Shown: positions 47,853 to 55,944 of the stretch, piece after piece | Layout: each line of letters begins with the position of its first letter | Numbering within the stretch: position 1 is the stretch's first letter | Notes under the pieces: model-generated | Seen by the model: only the letters and a program-made list of their open reading frames with translations | What the model was told of the DNA's origin: nothing | The model's database searches: none | Source: Emticicia soli | GTDB lineage: Bacteria > Bacteroidota > Bacteroidia > Cytophagales > Spirosomataceae | Direction: 5' to 3' | Assembly: GCF_037860775.1 (NCBI RefSeq) | Contig: NZ_JBBEWC010000017.1 | Span: forward strand, 1-64,000 | Length of the DNA stretch: 64,000 nucleotides | Position numbers and translations under genes: made by a program

Positions 47853-47873
47853 AAGTCTAATCAACTCACAAAA

Positions 47874-48674
47874 ATGCTGAATGTATTTGAATCAAAAACT
47901 TTTATACAGCCCTCAGTTCTTAGCGTATTTAATGAAATAAAACATTATCTGTATCCGTCATACCGCTATCTCCAGGGCAATTGTCATTGTAATGCTCACT
48001 TAGGTTCGCTGCTATTGAAAAAATACGATATTCCGCACAAAAAAATATGGGTATTTGCGCCTTGCCGCTATTCTGAAACCTCGACTGAGGTTTTCAAGAT
48101 TCATGACCATAATCACATTGCTCCGCGTGGCTACATCCGTTGGGGTTATCATGTAGCTCCTATTGTTGAAGTCGGTAATCAGGAATTGATTTTTGATTTT
48201 AATTTTTCAGAATCTGCTCCGCTCAGCCGTGAAGAATGGTTGTCACATATGCCAGCCAGCACTTATAAATGTGTAATTGAAGAACCCGACAATTTTCTAT
48301 TTTACTCTTCACCGTCAATCAAAAAACCAAACAAGAGTCTTTTCAATGGCAACTTTTATCCGATTGAAGGCGATTGCCTCGAAAACAAGTGGTTTGAAAA
48401 AGGACTAGCAGCCAACGAAACAGCCTTACTCATGCACGAAGAAGTAATAAAAACAGCTATCAGAAACAAGGCAAATGCTACGCTTATTAATGACTATAAA
48501 TACCTGATTGGTAGCATCAATAACTTTGAGTGTGTGTTTAGAGACAAAGGCTTTAACAAAAGAATGACGCCAGAGTTTCAGGAAAAACACCACGACTTAA
48601 TTAATTATTATAGAGGTGTTTTTGATGATAACGTTGATAGGTGGTCGTTACTGATAAAACAACTTTCAGAGTAA
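47874..48674 (+). CDS. Protein-glutaminase-like cysteine enzyme without secretion signal
   Basis: 266 residues. The segments NCHCNAHLGSLLLKKY, WGYHVAPIVEV and LIFDFNFSESAPLSREEW match the C..xAH / (W)xYHVAPLV / xxDP-like catalytic blocks of bacterial protein-glutaminase (protein deamidase). The proposed triad is Cys37, His93 and Asp108. Known protein-glutaminases are secreted pre-pro-proteins of Chryseobacterium; this one has no signal peptide and no pro-region. It would therefore act in the cytoplasm or be delivered by another system. Candidate activities are deamidation of protein glutamine or a related transglutaminase-type reaction; not proven. It is a single gene, with a promoter box before it and a hairpin behind it. 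Confidence 0.7.
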   Translation: MLNVFESKTFIQPSVLSVFNEIKHYLYPSYRYLQGNCHCNAHLGSLLLKKYDIPHKKIWVFAPCRYSETSTEVFKIHDHNHIAPRGYIRWGYHVAPIVEVGNQELIFDFNFSESAPLSREEWLSHMPASTYKCVIEEPDNFLFYSSPSIKKPNKSLFNGNFYPIEGDCLENKWFEKGLAANETALLMHEEVIKTAIRNKANATLINDYKYLIGSINNFECVFRDKGFNKRMTPEFQEKHHDLINYYRGVFDDNVDRWSLLIKQLSE

Positions 48675-48684
48675 CAATAAAAAA

Positions 48685-48710
48685 CATGGCATGAATTGCT
48701 TCATGCCATG
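48685..48710. terminator. Bidirectional terminator
   Basis: CATGGCATGAA (48685-48695) pairs with TTCATGCCATG (48700-48710) around loop TTGC, 10 bases after the glutaminase-like stop, preceded by an A-run and followed by AT-rich sequence. It lies between convergent genes. Confidence 0.85.
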
Positions 48711-48757
48711 CTAATTAATCATCTATATATATACTATATATACTGTGGTTGTGCTAA

Positions 48758-49294
48758 TTAATAATAGATTCGGGGTTGAGCTTGCGCCTGTTTTTTCTGC
48801 TTTTGTTTATCAACAATAACCCCTGTTAAGGCTCCGGCACCAGCACCTACACCAGCACCAATCAAGGCACCTTTACCTTTTTTATCTTTAGCAATTGCTA
48901 CCCCCGTAAGAGCACCTACACCAGCACCAATCAAAGCACCTTTTAGTGGCGTACTCATTTTTTTCTTAGCTGGGGCTGTTGATCCATAAGAAACCGGCGT
49001 ATAAGTACCACCATTACCAGCACTGGCATAACCGCCATCTCGGTAAACTACAGTTTCTTTGGTTCTGGTAGTTGCTTTTTCAGCCTCTGCTATTTTAGCT
49101 TCTTCTCTTGCCAGATTCATTGAGTCAATAGTTGCTTGTTTTACACGCTCAATCTCTACTACTCTATTTACTGAGTCAATGGCAGCCTGGCGTGCTGCTT
49201 GTATTTCTTGCTTTGTGTTTTCTTTATTGTTACAGCCCATCGTAGCTGCTACGACCGAGGCTATTATTATTACATTTTTCATAATAGTATTCAT
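48758..49294 (-). CDS. Glycine-zipper lipoprotein
   Basis: 178 residues. Signal peptide with lipobox ending MGC (Cys about 21), then a coiled-coil segment of charged repeats (QAARQAAIDSVNRVVEIERVK / QATIDSMNLAREEAKIAE), a Gly/Ser/Tyr linker, and two glycine-zipper segments (ALIGAGVGALTGVAIAKDKKGK and ALIGAGVGAGAGALTGV). Glycine-zipper proteins of this type insert into or bind the outer membrane. The exact role is unknown. The start may also be the Met at residue 5. Confidence 0.8.
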   Translation of the reverse strand: MNTIMKNVIIIASVVAATMGCNNKENTKQEIQAARQAAIDSVNRVVEIERVKQATIDSMNLAREEAKIAEAEKATTRTKETVVYRDGGYASAGNGGTYTPVSYGSTAPAKKKMSTPLKGALIGAGVGALTGVAIAKDKKGKGALIGAGVGAGAGALTGVIVDKQKQKKQAQAQPRIYY

Positions 49295-49733
49295 GTTTTA
49301 ATTGTGGTCTTTGACAGTAGCCCTTTCTAAAAGTTTAAAATTTGTACTATCGACTGAAATCAATCAGCTACTATTTATGTAAAAAATTTCAAGCCCAGAT
49401 TTACAACAAGAGCACCAACCCAACATAAATCACTCAAAATCAATGCGTTAAAAAACTTCACAAAGGAAATTTCAGCTTAGAGCATTTTGGCCAAAATGAG
49501 CATTTCAATATATTTTCGGGAAAAATTTTCCCCAAAAATGTTAAAATTTAGACATTCACGAAAAAAAGTGAGTCTATAAAAAAGCAGATTAGGAAGACGA
49601 ATTTCTTAAGAATGTAGATGTAAAATAGGTGTAATAAAATAAATTTTTCGTGCATTTCCCAAACTGGCTTAACAAAAACATAATATGTTTTATCGAAACA
49701 AGTCTTTTATTTTTGTCAAAAACAATACTTCGC
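49295..49733. other. Divergent intergenic region
   Basis: About 440 AT-rich bases between the glycine-zipper gene and the phosphonatase-like gene. A -7 box lies near the right end. No further gene or RNA is recognised. Confidence 0.5.
49708..49715 (+). promoter_or_regulatory. Putative -7 box of the phosphonatase-like / FAD oxidase unit
   Basis: TATTTTTG fits TAnnTTTG and lies 18 bases before the ATG at 49734. It is inside the longer frame that opens with GTG at 49650, which argues for the internal ATG. Confidence 0.45.
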
Positions 49734-50474
49734 ATGTATCCAATCAAATTAGTCGTTTTCGATATGGCCGGAACTACGGTTCAGGATAAAAAAGAAGTTG
49801 AAACCTGTTTTGCACAAGCTTGTGAATATGTAGGTTTAAAAGTATCGGCCGAACGGATTCTAGCCTTACAGGGCTATTCTAAAATAGAGGTTTTCAGAAT
49901 GCTTTGGGAAGAAAAATCAGGCAAAGACCACCCCGAATATGAAGAAAACGTAATCTATTCGTACGACTATTTTCGATTAATACTAGAAGACCACTACCGC
50001 AAAAGTGAAATTCTACCTACTGAAGGTTGTTTAGAAGCTTTTGAGTTTCTGCGTAAACACCATATAAAAATTGCACTTACCACAGGTTTTTATAGAACTG
50101 TAACTAATATTATACTAGATAAACTAGGTTGGCTCGATGGCCTGGAGTACAATTATGTAAACACGTCGGGTCGCTCAGTTATTGATGTTTCTATTGCCAG
50201 CGACGAAGTACCTAAAGGCCGACCAGAACCTTATATGATTCAGAAAGCCATGAAATTTATGGGAATTTCAGACCCTTTTGAGGTTATCAACATCGGCGAT
50301 ACGCCTTCTGATTTGAAATCTGGCGTAAGAGCCGGCTGTCGTTTATCGTTAGGCGTTGTGAATGGCACACATACCAGCGAACAATTAACTGTTATCCGTA
50401 ATGATGGCTTGTTAAATTCATTGAAAGATTTAAAAGACATTATTATTAATTTAAGTGTTCTTAGTGAAGCATAA
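49734..50474 (+). CDS. Phosphonatase-like HAD hydrolase (PhnX-related)
   Basis: 246 residues from the ATG at 49734. HAD motif I is VVFDMAGTTVQD (nucleophile Asp10, with the Ala-Gly typical of phosphonatases). A cap-domain lysine, Lys50 in LQGYSKIEV, sits where PhnX uses a Schiff-base lysine. Motif II is ALTTGFY, motif III is KGRPEPYMI and motif IV is NIGDTPSDLKSG. The family (described as TIGR03351) is known to occur beside the FAD oxidase found directly downstream. The expected reaction is hydrolysis of a C-P bond in a phosphono-aldehyde; the exact substrate is not established. Stop and next start abut without a gap, so this is an operon. Confidence 0.85.
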   Translation: MYPIKLVVFDMAGTTVQDKKEVETCFAQACEYVGLKVSAERILALQGYSKIEVFRMLWEEKSGKDHPEYEENVIYSYDYFRLILEDHYRKSEILPTEGCLEAFEFLRKHHIKIALTTGFYRTVTNIILDKLGWLDGLEYNYVNTSGRSVIDVSIASDEVPKGRPEPYMIQKAMKFMGISDPFEVINIGDTPSDLKSGVRAGCRLSLGVVNGTHTSEQLTVIRNDGLLNSLKDLKDIIINLSVLSEA

Positions 50475-51617
50475 ATGAAAAATTTCGACTTAATAATTGT
50501 AGGCAGCGGTATTATGGGGGCTTTCCATGCCTTTCATGCTGCAAAAAAAGGCAAAAAAGTATTAATCATAGAGAAAGACAATTTCCCTGTGAGTTCTACT
50601 GTCCGTAATTTCGGGCAGGCTGTACCTTCAGGCTCAGCCGGAAAATGGTTTGATTTTGGCAGAAGAAGCCTTGAGATATATAAAGATATTCAACAACAGT
50701 TCGATATATCGGTCAGAAGAAATGGCACTATCTATTTTGCCTCTGACGATACCGAATGGCAACTAGCCAACGAATTGTATGAAATACACCAAAGCCAACG
50801 CTACGAGTGTATTCTGCTTTCGAAACGCCAATGCCTTGACCTATACCCTGAGCTAAAGCAAGACTATGTGCGTGGTGGTATTTATTACCCTAACGAAGTA
50901 AGCGTTGAGCCAAACCTGCTTATTTACCGAATTCTGCAATACCTGCAAGAGCAACTAGGTGTTACATATCTTACCAATACAAGTGTTATTGATTGCGTAG
51001 AGGAATCAGGCAAAGTAACTGTAACTACCGCCGACAAAACACAATACACTGCCGACAAGGCTATTATTTGTAGCGGTTATGTATTCAATCTGTTGTTTCC
51101 TGAGGTTTATGCACAAAGCGGCATGATAGTAAGCAAATTACAGATGTTACAGACCGTGCCATTGACCAATGTTTCTATTAAAGGTAATATCCTTACAGGT
51201 CTTTCTATCCGCCGTTATGAGTCGTTTGAGCAATGCCCATCGTTTAAGAACATTACTACACCTGAGCATTATTCAGAATTAAAGAAATGGGGTATTCATA
51301 TCTTGTTTAAACAAGCCATTGACGGCTCTATTATTATTGGCGACTCGCACGAATACGCGCCCGTTGGCAAGACCGACGAATTGGGTTTTGATACTAAAAC
51401 GTATATCAACGAGCTTATGCTGAAAGAAGCCGAGAGAATCATGAGTTTTCCGGTTCGTAAAATTGCTCGCTCGTGGGCAGGTTTCTATGCCCAGCATCCT
51501 GACGAGATTTATGAGCATGATATTAGCCCAAATATTCATATCCGCACAGGTATTGGCGGCAAAGGTATGACAACCAGCGCAGGCTACGCCGAAAGCACCA
51601 TTAATGCACTATTCTAA
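50475..51617 (+). CDS. FAD-dependent oxidoreductase of the aminophosphonate type (TIGR03364-like)
   Basis: A 380-residue DAO-family amine oxidase. The FAD site is LIIVGSGIMGAFHAFHAAKKG, the substrate region contains SSTVRNFGQAVPSG, and the C-terminal GIGGKGMTTSAGYAE completes flavin binding. As I recall, members of this subfamily sit next to phosphonatase-like hydrolases and are proposed to deaminate aminophosphonates oxidatively to the aldehyde, which the hydrolase then cleaves. The ATG directly follows the hydrolase stop codon. Cytoplasmic, no signal peptide. Confidence 0.87.
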   Translation: MKNFDLIIVGSGIMGAFHAFHAAKKGKKVLIIEKDNFPVSSTVRNFGQAVPSGSAGKWFDFGRRSLEIYKDIQQQFDISVRRNGTIYFASDDTEWQLANELYEIHQSQRYECILLSKRQCLDLYPELKQDYVRGGIYYPNEVSVEPNLLIYRILQYLQEQLGVTYLTNTSVIDCVEESGKVTVTTADKTQYTADKAIICSGYVFNLLFPEVYAQSGMIVSKLQMLQTVPLTNVSIKGNILTGLSIRRYESFEQCPSFKNITTPEHYSELKKWGIHILFKQAIDGSIIIGDSHEYAPVGKTDELGFDTKTYINELMLKEAERIMSFPVRKIARSWAGFYAQHPDEIYEHDISPNIHIRTGIGGKGMTTSAGYAESTINALF

Positions 51618-51623
51618 TATACA

Positions 51624-51656
51624 AAGGCACGATTGAGGTTATCTTAACCGTGCCTT
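51624..51656 (+). terminator. Terminator of the phosphonatase-like / oxidase unit
   Basis: AAGGCACG (51624-51631) pairs with CGTGCCTT (51649-51656) with an internal GGTT/AACC helix, 7 bases after the oxidase stop. The stem is imperfect and no long T-run follows. Confidence 0.6.
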
Positions 51657-51778
51657 AGATTTAAACCTTTCTTAGGTAGTAATTTTACACACTTCTACCC
51701 TGCCTAAAATATTTTCTTCTTTTAATTGAAGTATAAAGCCTCTCAAAACGTTAATTACACATACCAGTAAAACTGCGA

Positions 51779-52294
51779 ATGAGTAAGACAGACGAAAAAG
51801 CTTTTTTTAGATTATTTCTTGAAGCCTACGAAAAATGCTTCTGGAAGAGCATGGACACGCCTATTTCTGAAACAGAAAGCAAGTATTTCTCAAATGATAT
51901 TCAGGAACGTACAGGGCTGGTAATAAGCAAAAAAAGCATAAAAGATTATTCGTTTTATATTCTCAATTCTAATACAGTTCAACAAGACCTCCCTAGTCCT
52001 GCAATTCTGGATACACTGGCCCGTTATATAACTAATGCCAGTAAAACAGATGAAGTTACTCGTAAGAAAAAAGAAGCACAGTTTAAGTATTGGCAAAACT
52101 ATAGAGATACTTTTGCTAAGGCAATCAGCCTTAAACGCAGGCGTCGTAAACCCATATTTTTTTTCAACTTCAAAATCTGGGATTTAATTGCTATTCTATT
52201 TTTGCTCACAACCACAGCTATCTATTTGTACCGAAACTACAATATATCTCTTGATTTTTTTGATATTTTCACACCATTCAGCAACACTCGTTAA
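51779..52294 (+). CDS. Single-pass membrane protein with possible HTH-like N-terminal domain
   Basis: 171 residues. The first 90 (LVISKKSIKDYSFYI; LPSPAILDTLARYI) resemble an unnamed helical domain common in Cytophagales in which an 'is..tl.rf...ps..tLd.LA.y' pattern recalls HTH proteins. A basic linker (SLKRRRRKP) precedes one membrane span (about 138-158, IWDLIAILFLLTTTAIYLY) and a short outer tail. I do not recognise a named family; a membrane-tethered regulator is a guess. Confidence 0.6.
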   Translation: MSKTDEKAFFRLFLEAYEKCFWKSMDTPISETESKYFSNDIQERTGLVISKKSIKDYSFYILNSNTVQQDLPSPAILDTLARYITNASKTDEVTRKKKEAQFKYWQNYRDTFAKAISLKRRRRKPIFFFNFKIWDLIAILFLLTTTAIYLYRNYNISLDFFDIFTPFSNTR

Positions 52295-52416
52295 GGTTTA
52301 AAGGTGGGATATGGCTGCTCATAAAGTAGCTTTTAGTCTTAAATCAGAAGACTATGTAGATTAGACCGACTTATAATTTATTGATGCGTATATAGGTTCC
52401 ATTTAAAAACCCTCTG

Positions 52417-52424
52417 TATTTTTG
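52417..52424 (+). promoter_or_regulatory. Putative -7 box of the DUF4494 gene
   Basis: TATTTTTG fits TAnnTTTG, 41 bases upstream of the ATG at 52466. Confidence 0.4.
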
Positions 52425-52465
52425 CAGCATAATTGTTTTCCATTCATAAATAATCCGTTTACACT

Positions 52466-52948
52466 ATGTCAGCTTGGTATCAAGGAAAAATTCGTTATCA
52501 GAAAATAGACGAAAAAGACAAAACCATTAAAATTACAGAAGTATATCTGGTAGACGCCGTGTCTTATACCGATGCCGAAGCAAGAATCTACTCAACTGTG
52601 GCTTCAAACACGCCAGATTTTCATTTATTCGGGCTTTCACGCATGAAGTTGCAAGAAGTATTTTTTGTTGAAGATGGTGCCGAAACCTGGTTTAAGGTAA
52701 AAGTAAACTTCATGAGTTTCGACGAAAAAACGCAGAAAGAAAAACGCACGCCTTTCAATATGCTTATCAATGCCGAAAACCCTCTAGAAGCGTATCAGCT
52801 AATCAGCGAGAGACTAGGCACTGTAGAAGATTACCAAATTACCGATATTAACATCACCAATATTCTGGAAGTAATTCCTTACGATGAGGTTGACGAGAAA
52901 CTAAAAAATGGCAATTTCAAGCCATTGGCTGAGGTTTCGGTTGATTGA
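52466..52948 (+). CDS. DUF4494 domain protein
   Basis: 160 residues. The whole chain (MSAWYQGKIRYQKIDE...KITEVYLVDAVSYTDAEARIYS...FKVKVNFMSFDEK) matches the Bacteroidota-specific DUF4494 family, small cytoplasmic proteins of unknown function often encoded in conserved housekeeping neighbourhoods. Own promoter box; terminator directly behind. Confidence 0.85.
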   Translation: MSAWYQGKIRYQKIDEKDKTIKITEVYLVDAVSYTDAEARIYSTVASNTPDFHLFGLSRMKLQEVFFVEDGAETWFKVKVNFMSFDEKTQKEKRTPFNMLINAENPLEAYQLISERLGTVEDYQITDINITNILEVIPYDEVDEKLKNGNFKPLAEVSVD

Positions 52949-52967
52949 TTACATTTAATCCCTATTC

Positions 52968-53000
52968 AAAAGAGTCAATTTTCGTTGGCTCTTTTTTTTA
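52968..53000 (+). terminator. Terminator of the DUF4494 gene
   Basis: AAAAGAGTCAA (52968-52978) pairs with TTGGCTCTTTT (52985-52995), one G-T pair, followed by a run of T. Classic rho-independent form. Confidence 0.88.
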
Positions 53001-53019
53001 TTTATCATACCGAAAAACA

Positions 53020-53027
53020 TATATTTG
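53020..53027 (+). promoter_or_regulatory. Putative -7 box of the ELWxxDGT-repeat gene
   Basis: TATATTTG fits TAnnTTTG, 29 bases before the ATG at 53056; it lies inside the longer frame opened upstream, which supports the internal start. Confidence 0.45.
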
Positions 53028-53055
53028 TAGAACAAACCATTGTGACTACAACTAT

Positions 53056-55899
53056 ATGAAAAAACTTTTCACACTCCTTCTGGGTTTCCTATTTAATTTT
53101 TCGTCGGCTCAAATCACCTTTTTTAAAGAGCTTAATACTACTGAAGAAGGCTCATATCCTGCCAATTTCACCGAAATAAACGGCACTACTTTTTTCACGG
53201 TTAAAGATGTTGAAACTTACAAACTATGGAAAACAGATGGTACCGAAAACGGGACCGTTCAGGTATCAGACCAAGCTGTTTTTGCTAGTTCATCATATGA
53301 GAATACGATAAATTTATATGCATTCAATAACGAACTGTATTATTTTGTTCAAGATATAGGCTTTAACTCTCCTATAAGCCTTTGGAAAACCGATGGTAGT
53401 GTTAAAAATAGTCTAGGCGATGCTGTTAAACTTTATTTCTTTAATAATAAGGTATATTATTTTGGAGATAATAAATTATATGAAGTCGAAAATGGTTTAA
53501 AAACTCCAATTAAAGAATTCATTAGTTATAACGGCCTAAATATGTATTATAGGCCTACTATCATCAATAATCATTTGTTTTTTTTCACTTTACAACACCA
53601 TTCTAATTCATTATTCCCTAGGTTAAGTGTATGGAAAAGTGATGGAACTGAAGCAGGTACAAGTATTATTAAAGATATAGATAGTTTAACTCATAATATA
53701 TCTTTTAGCTACAAAGAATCGTTAAATCAAGTTTTAGCGGTTAACAACGATGTTTTTTTTACAGTCAAGAGATATACTTTTAGACAAAATGGAACAGGGG
53801 TTGATAAAGCGATTATAGAACTTTGGAAAACAAATGGAGTAGAAACTGAAATCGTAAAAACTTTTGACGATACAGATTACTCTTATCAAACAGACGAAAC
53901 TTCTAGTTTAGTAAATTTTAATCAGAAACTTGTTTTCATCTTAAAACACTCTCAATTGTGGATAAGCGACGGGACTGCTGATGGAACCAAACGCCTAAAA
54001 ACTTTTGGACATATTCATGATGACATCTATAATAAAAAATGGGCTTTTTTGAATAACAAGTTTTACTTTTCAGCATATAATAACCAACAAGCCGAACTAT
54101 GGGAGTCTGATGGAACAGATACCGGAACTGTTTTAGTGAAGGCTCTAGGTCCAACTACCAGTTTTGTACCCAGTTTCTTTGCTACAATCAATAATAGAAT
54201 AGTTTTCAGAACTAATACCAATGAATTATGGCAGTCAGATGGTACTAGTGCAGGTACAAATTTTGTTCAGACGATTCCCACACTAGCACAAGACTTTGGT
54301 ATAAAACCAGAATTTATATACACTTCAAATAATACGCTCCTATTTGCAAATTATGATACTCAGCACGATTATGAATTATGGAAAAGCGATGGGAGTATTC
54401 AAAACACAGGATTATTAAAAAACATAAATACTAGTAGTAAAAGCTCACTGATATCGAATAAAAAAGTAAAAGTAGGCAAAATATGGTTTTTTAATGGCAG
54501 CGACCACCGTGGTGGCGAACTATGGAAGACAGATGGAACACCCGAGGGCACAGTTATAGTAAAAGACCTGAATCCCGGTACTGCCGGTCTCACCATTGCA
54601 GAAATTGTTGCTTTAGGTAACACTGTCTATTTCACAGCCCGATTTTACAACCAAAATAGCCTCCGCCTATTCAAGTCTGACGGTACTGAAAACGGAACAG
54701 TAGAAATTCCACTTTCCAATGGTACTCAGTATCCCGTAAGTCCTTACAAATTAGTTGTAAGCACCGAAAAACTATTTTTCATAGGCTCGGGTAAACTGTG
54801 GGCTTCTGATGGAACCGAAAATGGCACTTATCCTCTTCAAGCTACTTCAAATTATAGCGATTTGCCGAGTACTTTAACGGCTGTTGGTAATAAGGTCTTT
54901 TTTAGCTTGGGTAGTTTATGGGTGAGCGACGGCACACAAGCTAATACGCATCAGGTTTTCCCTTCTAATGTAGATTCGCCTCTTGCACCTATATGTTTTA
55001 TAGAATTTAAAAACAAACTTTATTTCTTTGCTGGCGTTCAAGGGCAATTCGGAAAACAAGCACTCTATGAATCTGATGGTACAATAGTCGGCACTAAAAT
55101 TATTAAGGAGTTTGATGAAAGTATACAGCTTACCAACAGTATATATTTATTCTTACAAAAAACTCCAGACCGATTGTATTTCCGTGCAGGTCATGGTATT
55201 GGCACAAACCTAGGAGATTACTATTTCAATTTATGGACAACTGACGGAACGACTCAAGGTACTTATCAATTAAAAACAATCAACTTTAAAGGTTTTCCCG
55301 ATATTAGCTTTACCAATATTAACAGCCAGTTTTATATATTTTTGGAACCCAAGTCTGTGCAAAGTAAGTTAGATGTTTGGACAAGTGACGGGACAACACA
55401 AGGCACATATAAAGTATCAGAAAAAACTGCTTATTCAAATGTTGTTTCAAGCGCTCCGCTTTATAATAGGCTATTCTTAAGCTATTATGACCCACAAAAT
55501 GGCATGGAGCTTTTTTCAGTAAATAAAACAAATACCGACATTAGCTTAATTAGTGAAATAAGGGTTGGAGTTAAAACTTCTTATGTACAAAACCTGATGG
55601 ATTTTGATGATAAAATACTATTTTGGGCGAATGATGGCGTTCGTGGGACTGAACTATGGCAATATTTGCCATTAGATTGTAATGGAAACTGGAATATCTC
55701 AAAAAAATCAGGTAGTTGGGCTTCGCCTGATACCTGGACTTGTGGTAGGATTCCCACTGCTGATGATGTGGTAATCATTAAAAGCGAACACACTGTTGCC
55801 CTACCACCAAATTATAATGCTTTTGCAAAGTTCCTGACAACGCAAACAGGGGCTACTTTAGACATTCCCAATAGTTCAACACTCTTGGTGAAACCATAA
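53056..55899 (+). CDS. ELWxxDGT-repeat surface protein
   Basis: 947 residues from the ATG at 53056, which begins a signal peptide (MKKLFTLLLGFLFNFSSAQ); the open frame starts 37 codons earlier. About 15 repeats of (E)LWxSDGTxxGT spaced 40-60 residues apart suggest beta-propeller folds. The C-terminal domain (GSWASPDTWTCGRIPTADDVVII) is an end module seen in Cytophagales surface proteins, related to the WxG..NW..xVPT motif at the start of the truncated giant protein at the left edge. No typical type IX sorting domain with conserved motifs is obvious. Ligand and function unknown. Confidence 0.88.
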   Translation: MKKLFTLLLGFLFNFSSAQITFFKELNTTEEGSYPANFTEINGTTFFTVKDVETYKLWKTDGTENGTVQVSDQAVFASSSYENTINLYAFNNELYYFVQDIGFNSPISLWKTDGSVKNSLGDAVKLYFFNNKVYYFGDNKLYEVENGLKTPIKEFISYNGLNMYYRPTIINNHLFFFTLQHHSNSLFPRLSVWKSDGTEAGTSIIKDIDSLTHNISFSYKESLNQVLAVNNDVFFTVKRYTFRQNGTGVDKAIIELWKTNGVETEIVKTFDDTDYSYQTDETSSLVNFNQKLVFILKHSQLWISDGTADGTKRLKTFGHIHDDIYNKKWAFLNNKFYFSAYNNQQAELWESDGTDTGTVLVKALGPTTSFVPSFFATINNRIVFRTNTNELWQSDGTSAGTNFVQTIPTLAQDFGIKPEFIYTSNNTLLFANYDTQHDYELWKSDGSIQNTGLLKNINTSSKSSLISNKKVKVGKIWFFNGSDHRGGELWKTDGTPEGTVIVKDLNPGTAGLTIAEIVALGNTVYFTARFYNQNSLRLFKSDGTENGTVEIPLSNGTQYPVSPYKLVVSTEKLFFIGSGKLWASDGTENGTYPLQATSNYSDLPSTLTAVGNKVFFSLGSLWVSDGTQANTHQVFPSNVDSPLAPICFIEFKNKLYFFAGVQGQFGKQALYESDGTIVGTKIIKEFDESIQLTNSIYLFLQKTPDRLYFRAGHGIGTNLGDYYFNLWTTDGTTQGTYQLKTINFKGFPDISFTNINSQFYIFLEPKSVQSKLDVWTSDGTTQGTYKVSEKTAYSNVVSSAPLYNRLFLSYYDPQNGMELFSVNKTNTDISLISEIRVGVKTSYVQNLMDFDDKILFWANDGVRGTELWQYLPLDCNGNWNISKKSGSWASPDTWTCGRIPTADDVVIIKSEHTVALPPNYNAFAKFLTTQTGATLDIPNSSTLLVKP

Positions 55900-55907
55900 T
55901 AAGCTTC

Positions 55908-55943
55908 ATGAATGAGGCATTTATAAACTAATGCCTCATTCAT
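55908..55943. terminator. Bidirectional terminator
   Basis: A perfect 14-bp stem (55908-55921 with 55930-55943; core AATGAGGCATT/AATGCCTCATT) around an 8-base loop, between convergent genes. It ends one base before the stop codon of the minus-strand gene. Confidence 0.85.
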
Positions 55944-55944
55944 C

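Larger units (their letters stand above)
47102..47873. other. Divergent intergenic region upstream of SusC
   Basis: About 770 bp, AT-rich. It contains a -7 box for SusC (47173-47180) and one for the glutaminase-like gene (47845-47852). A short dyad GTAAAT-GAGCG-ATTTAC lies at 47228-47244. No other gene is seen. Confidence 0.5.

Noticed and set aside
49650..49733. GTG start that would add a hydrophobic N-terminus to the phosphonatase-like protein
   Set aside because: The added part contains the -7 box and would place a pseudo-membrane segment before a cytoplasmic HAD fold.
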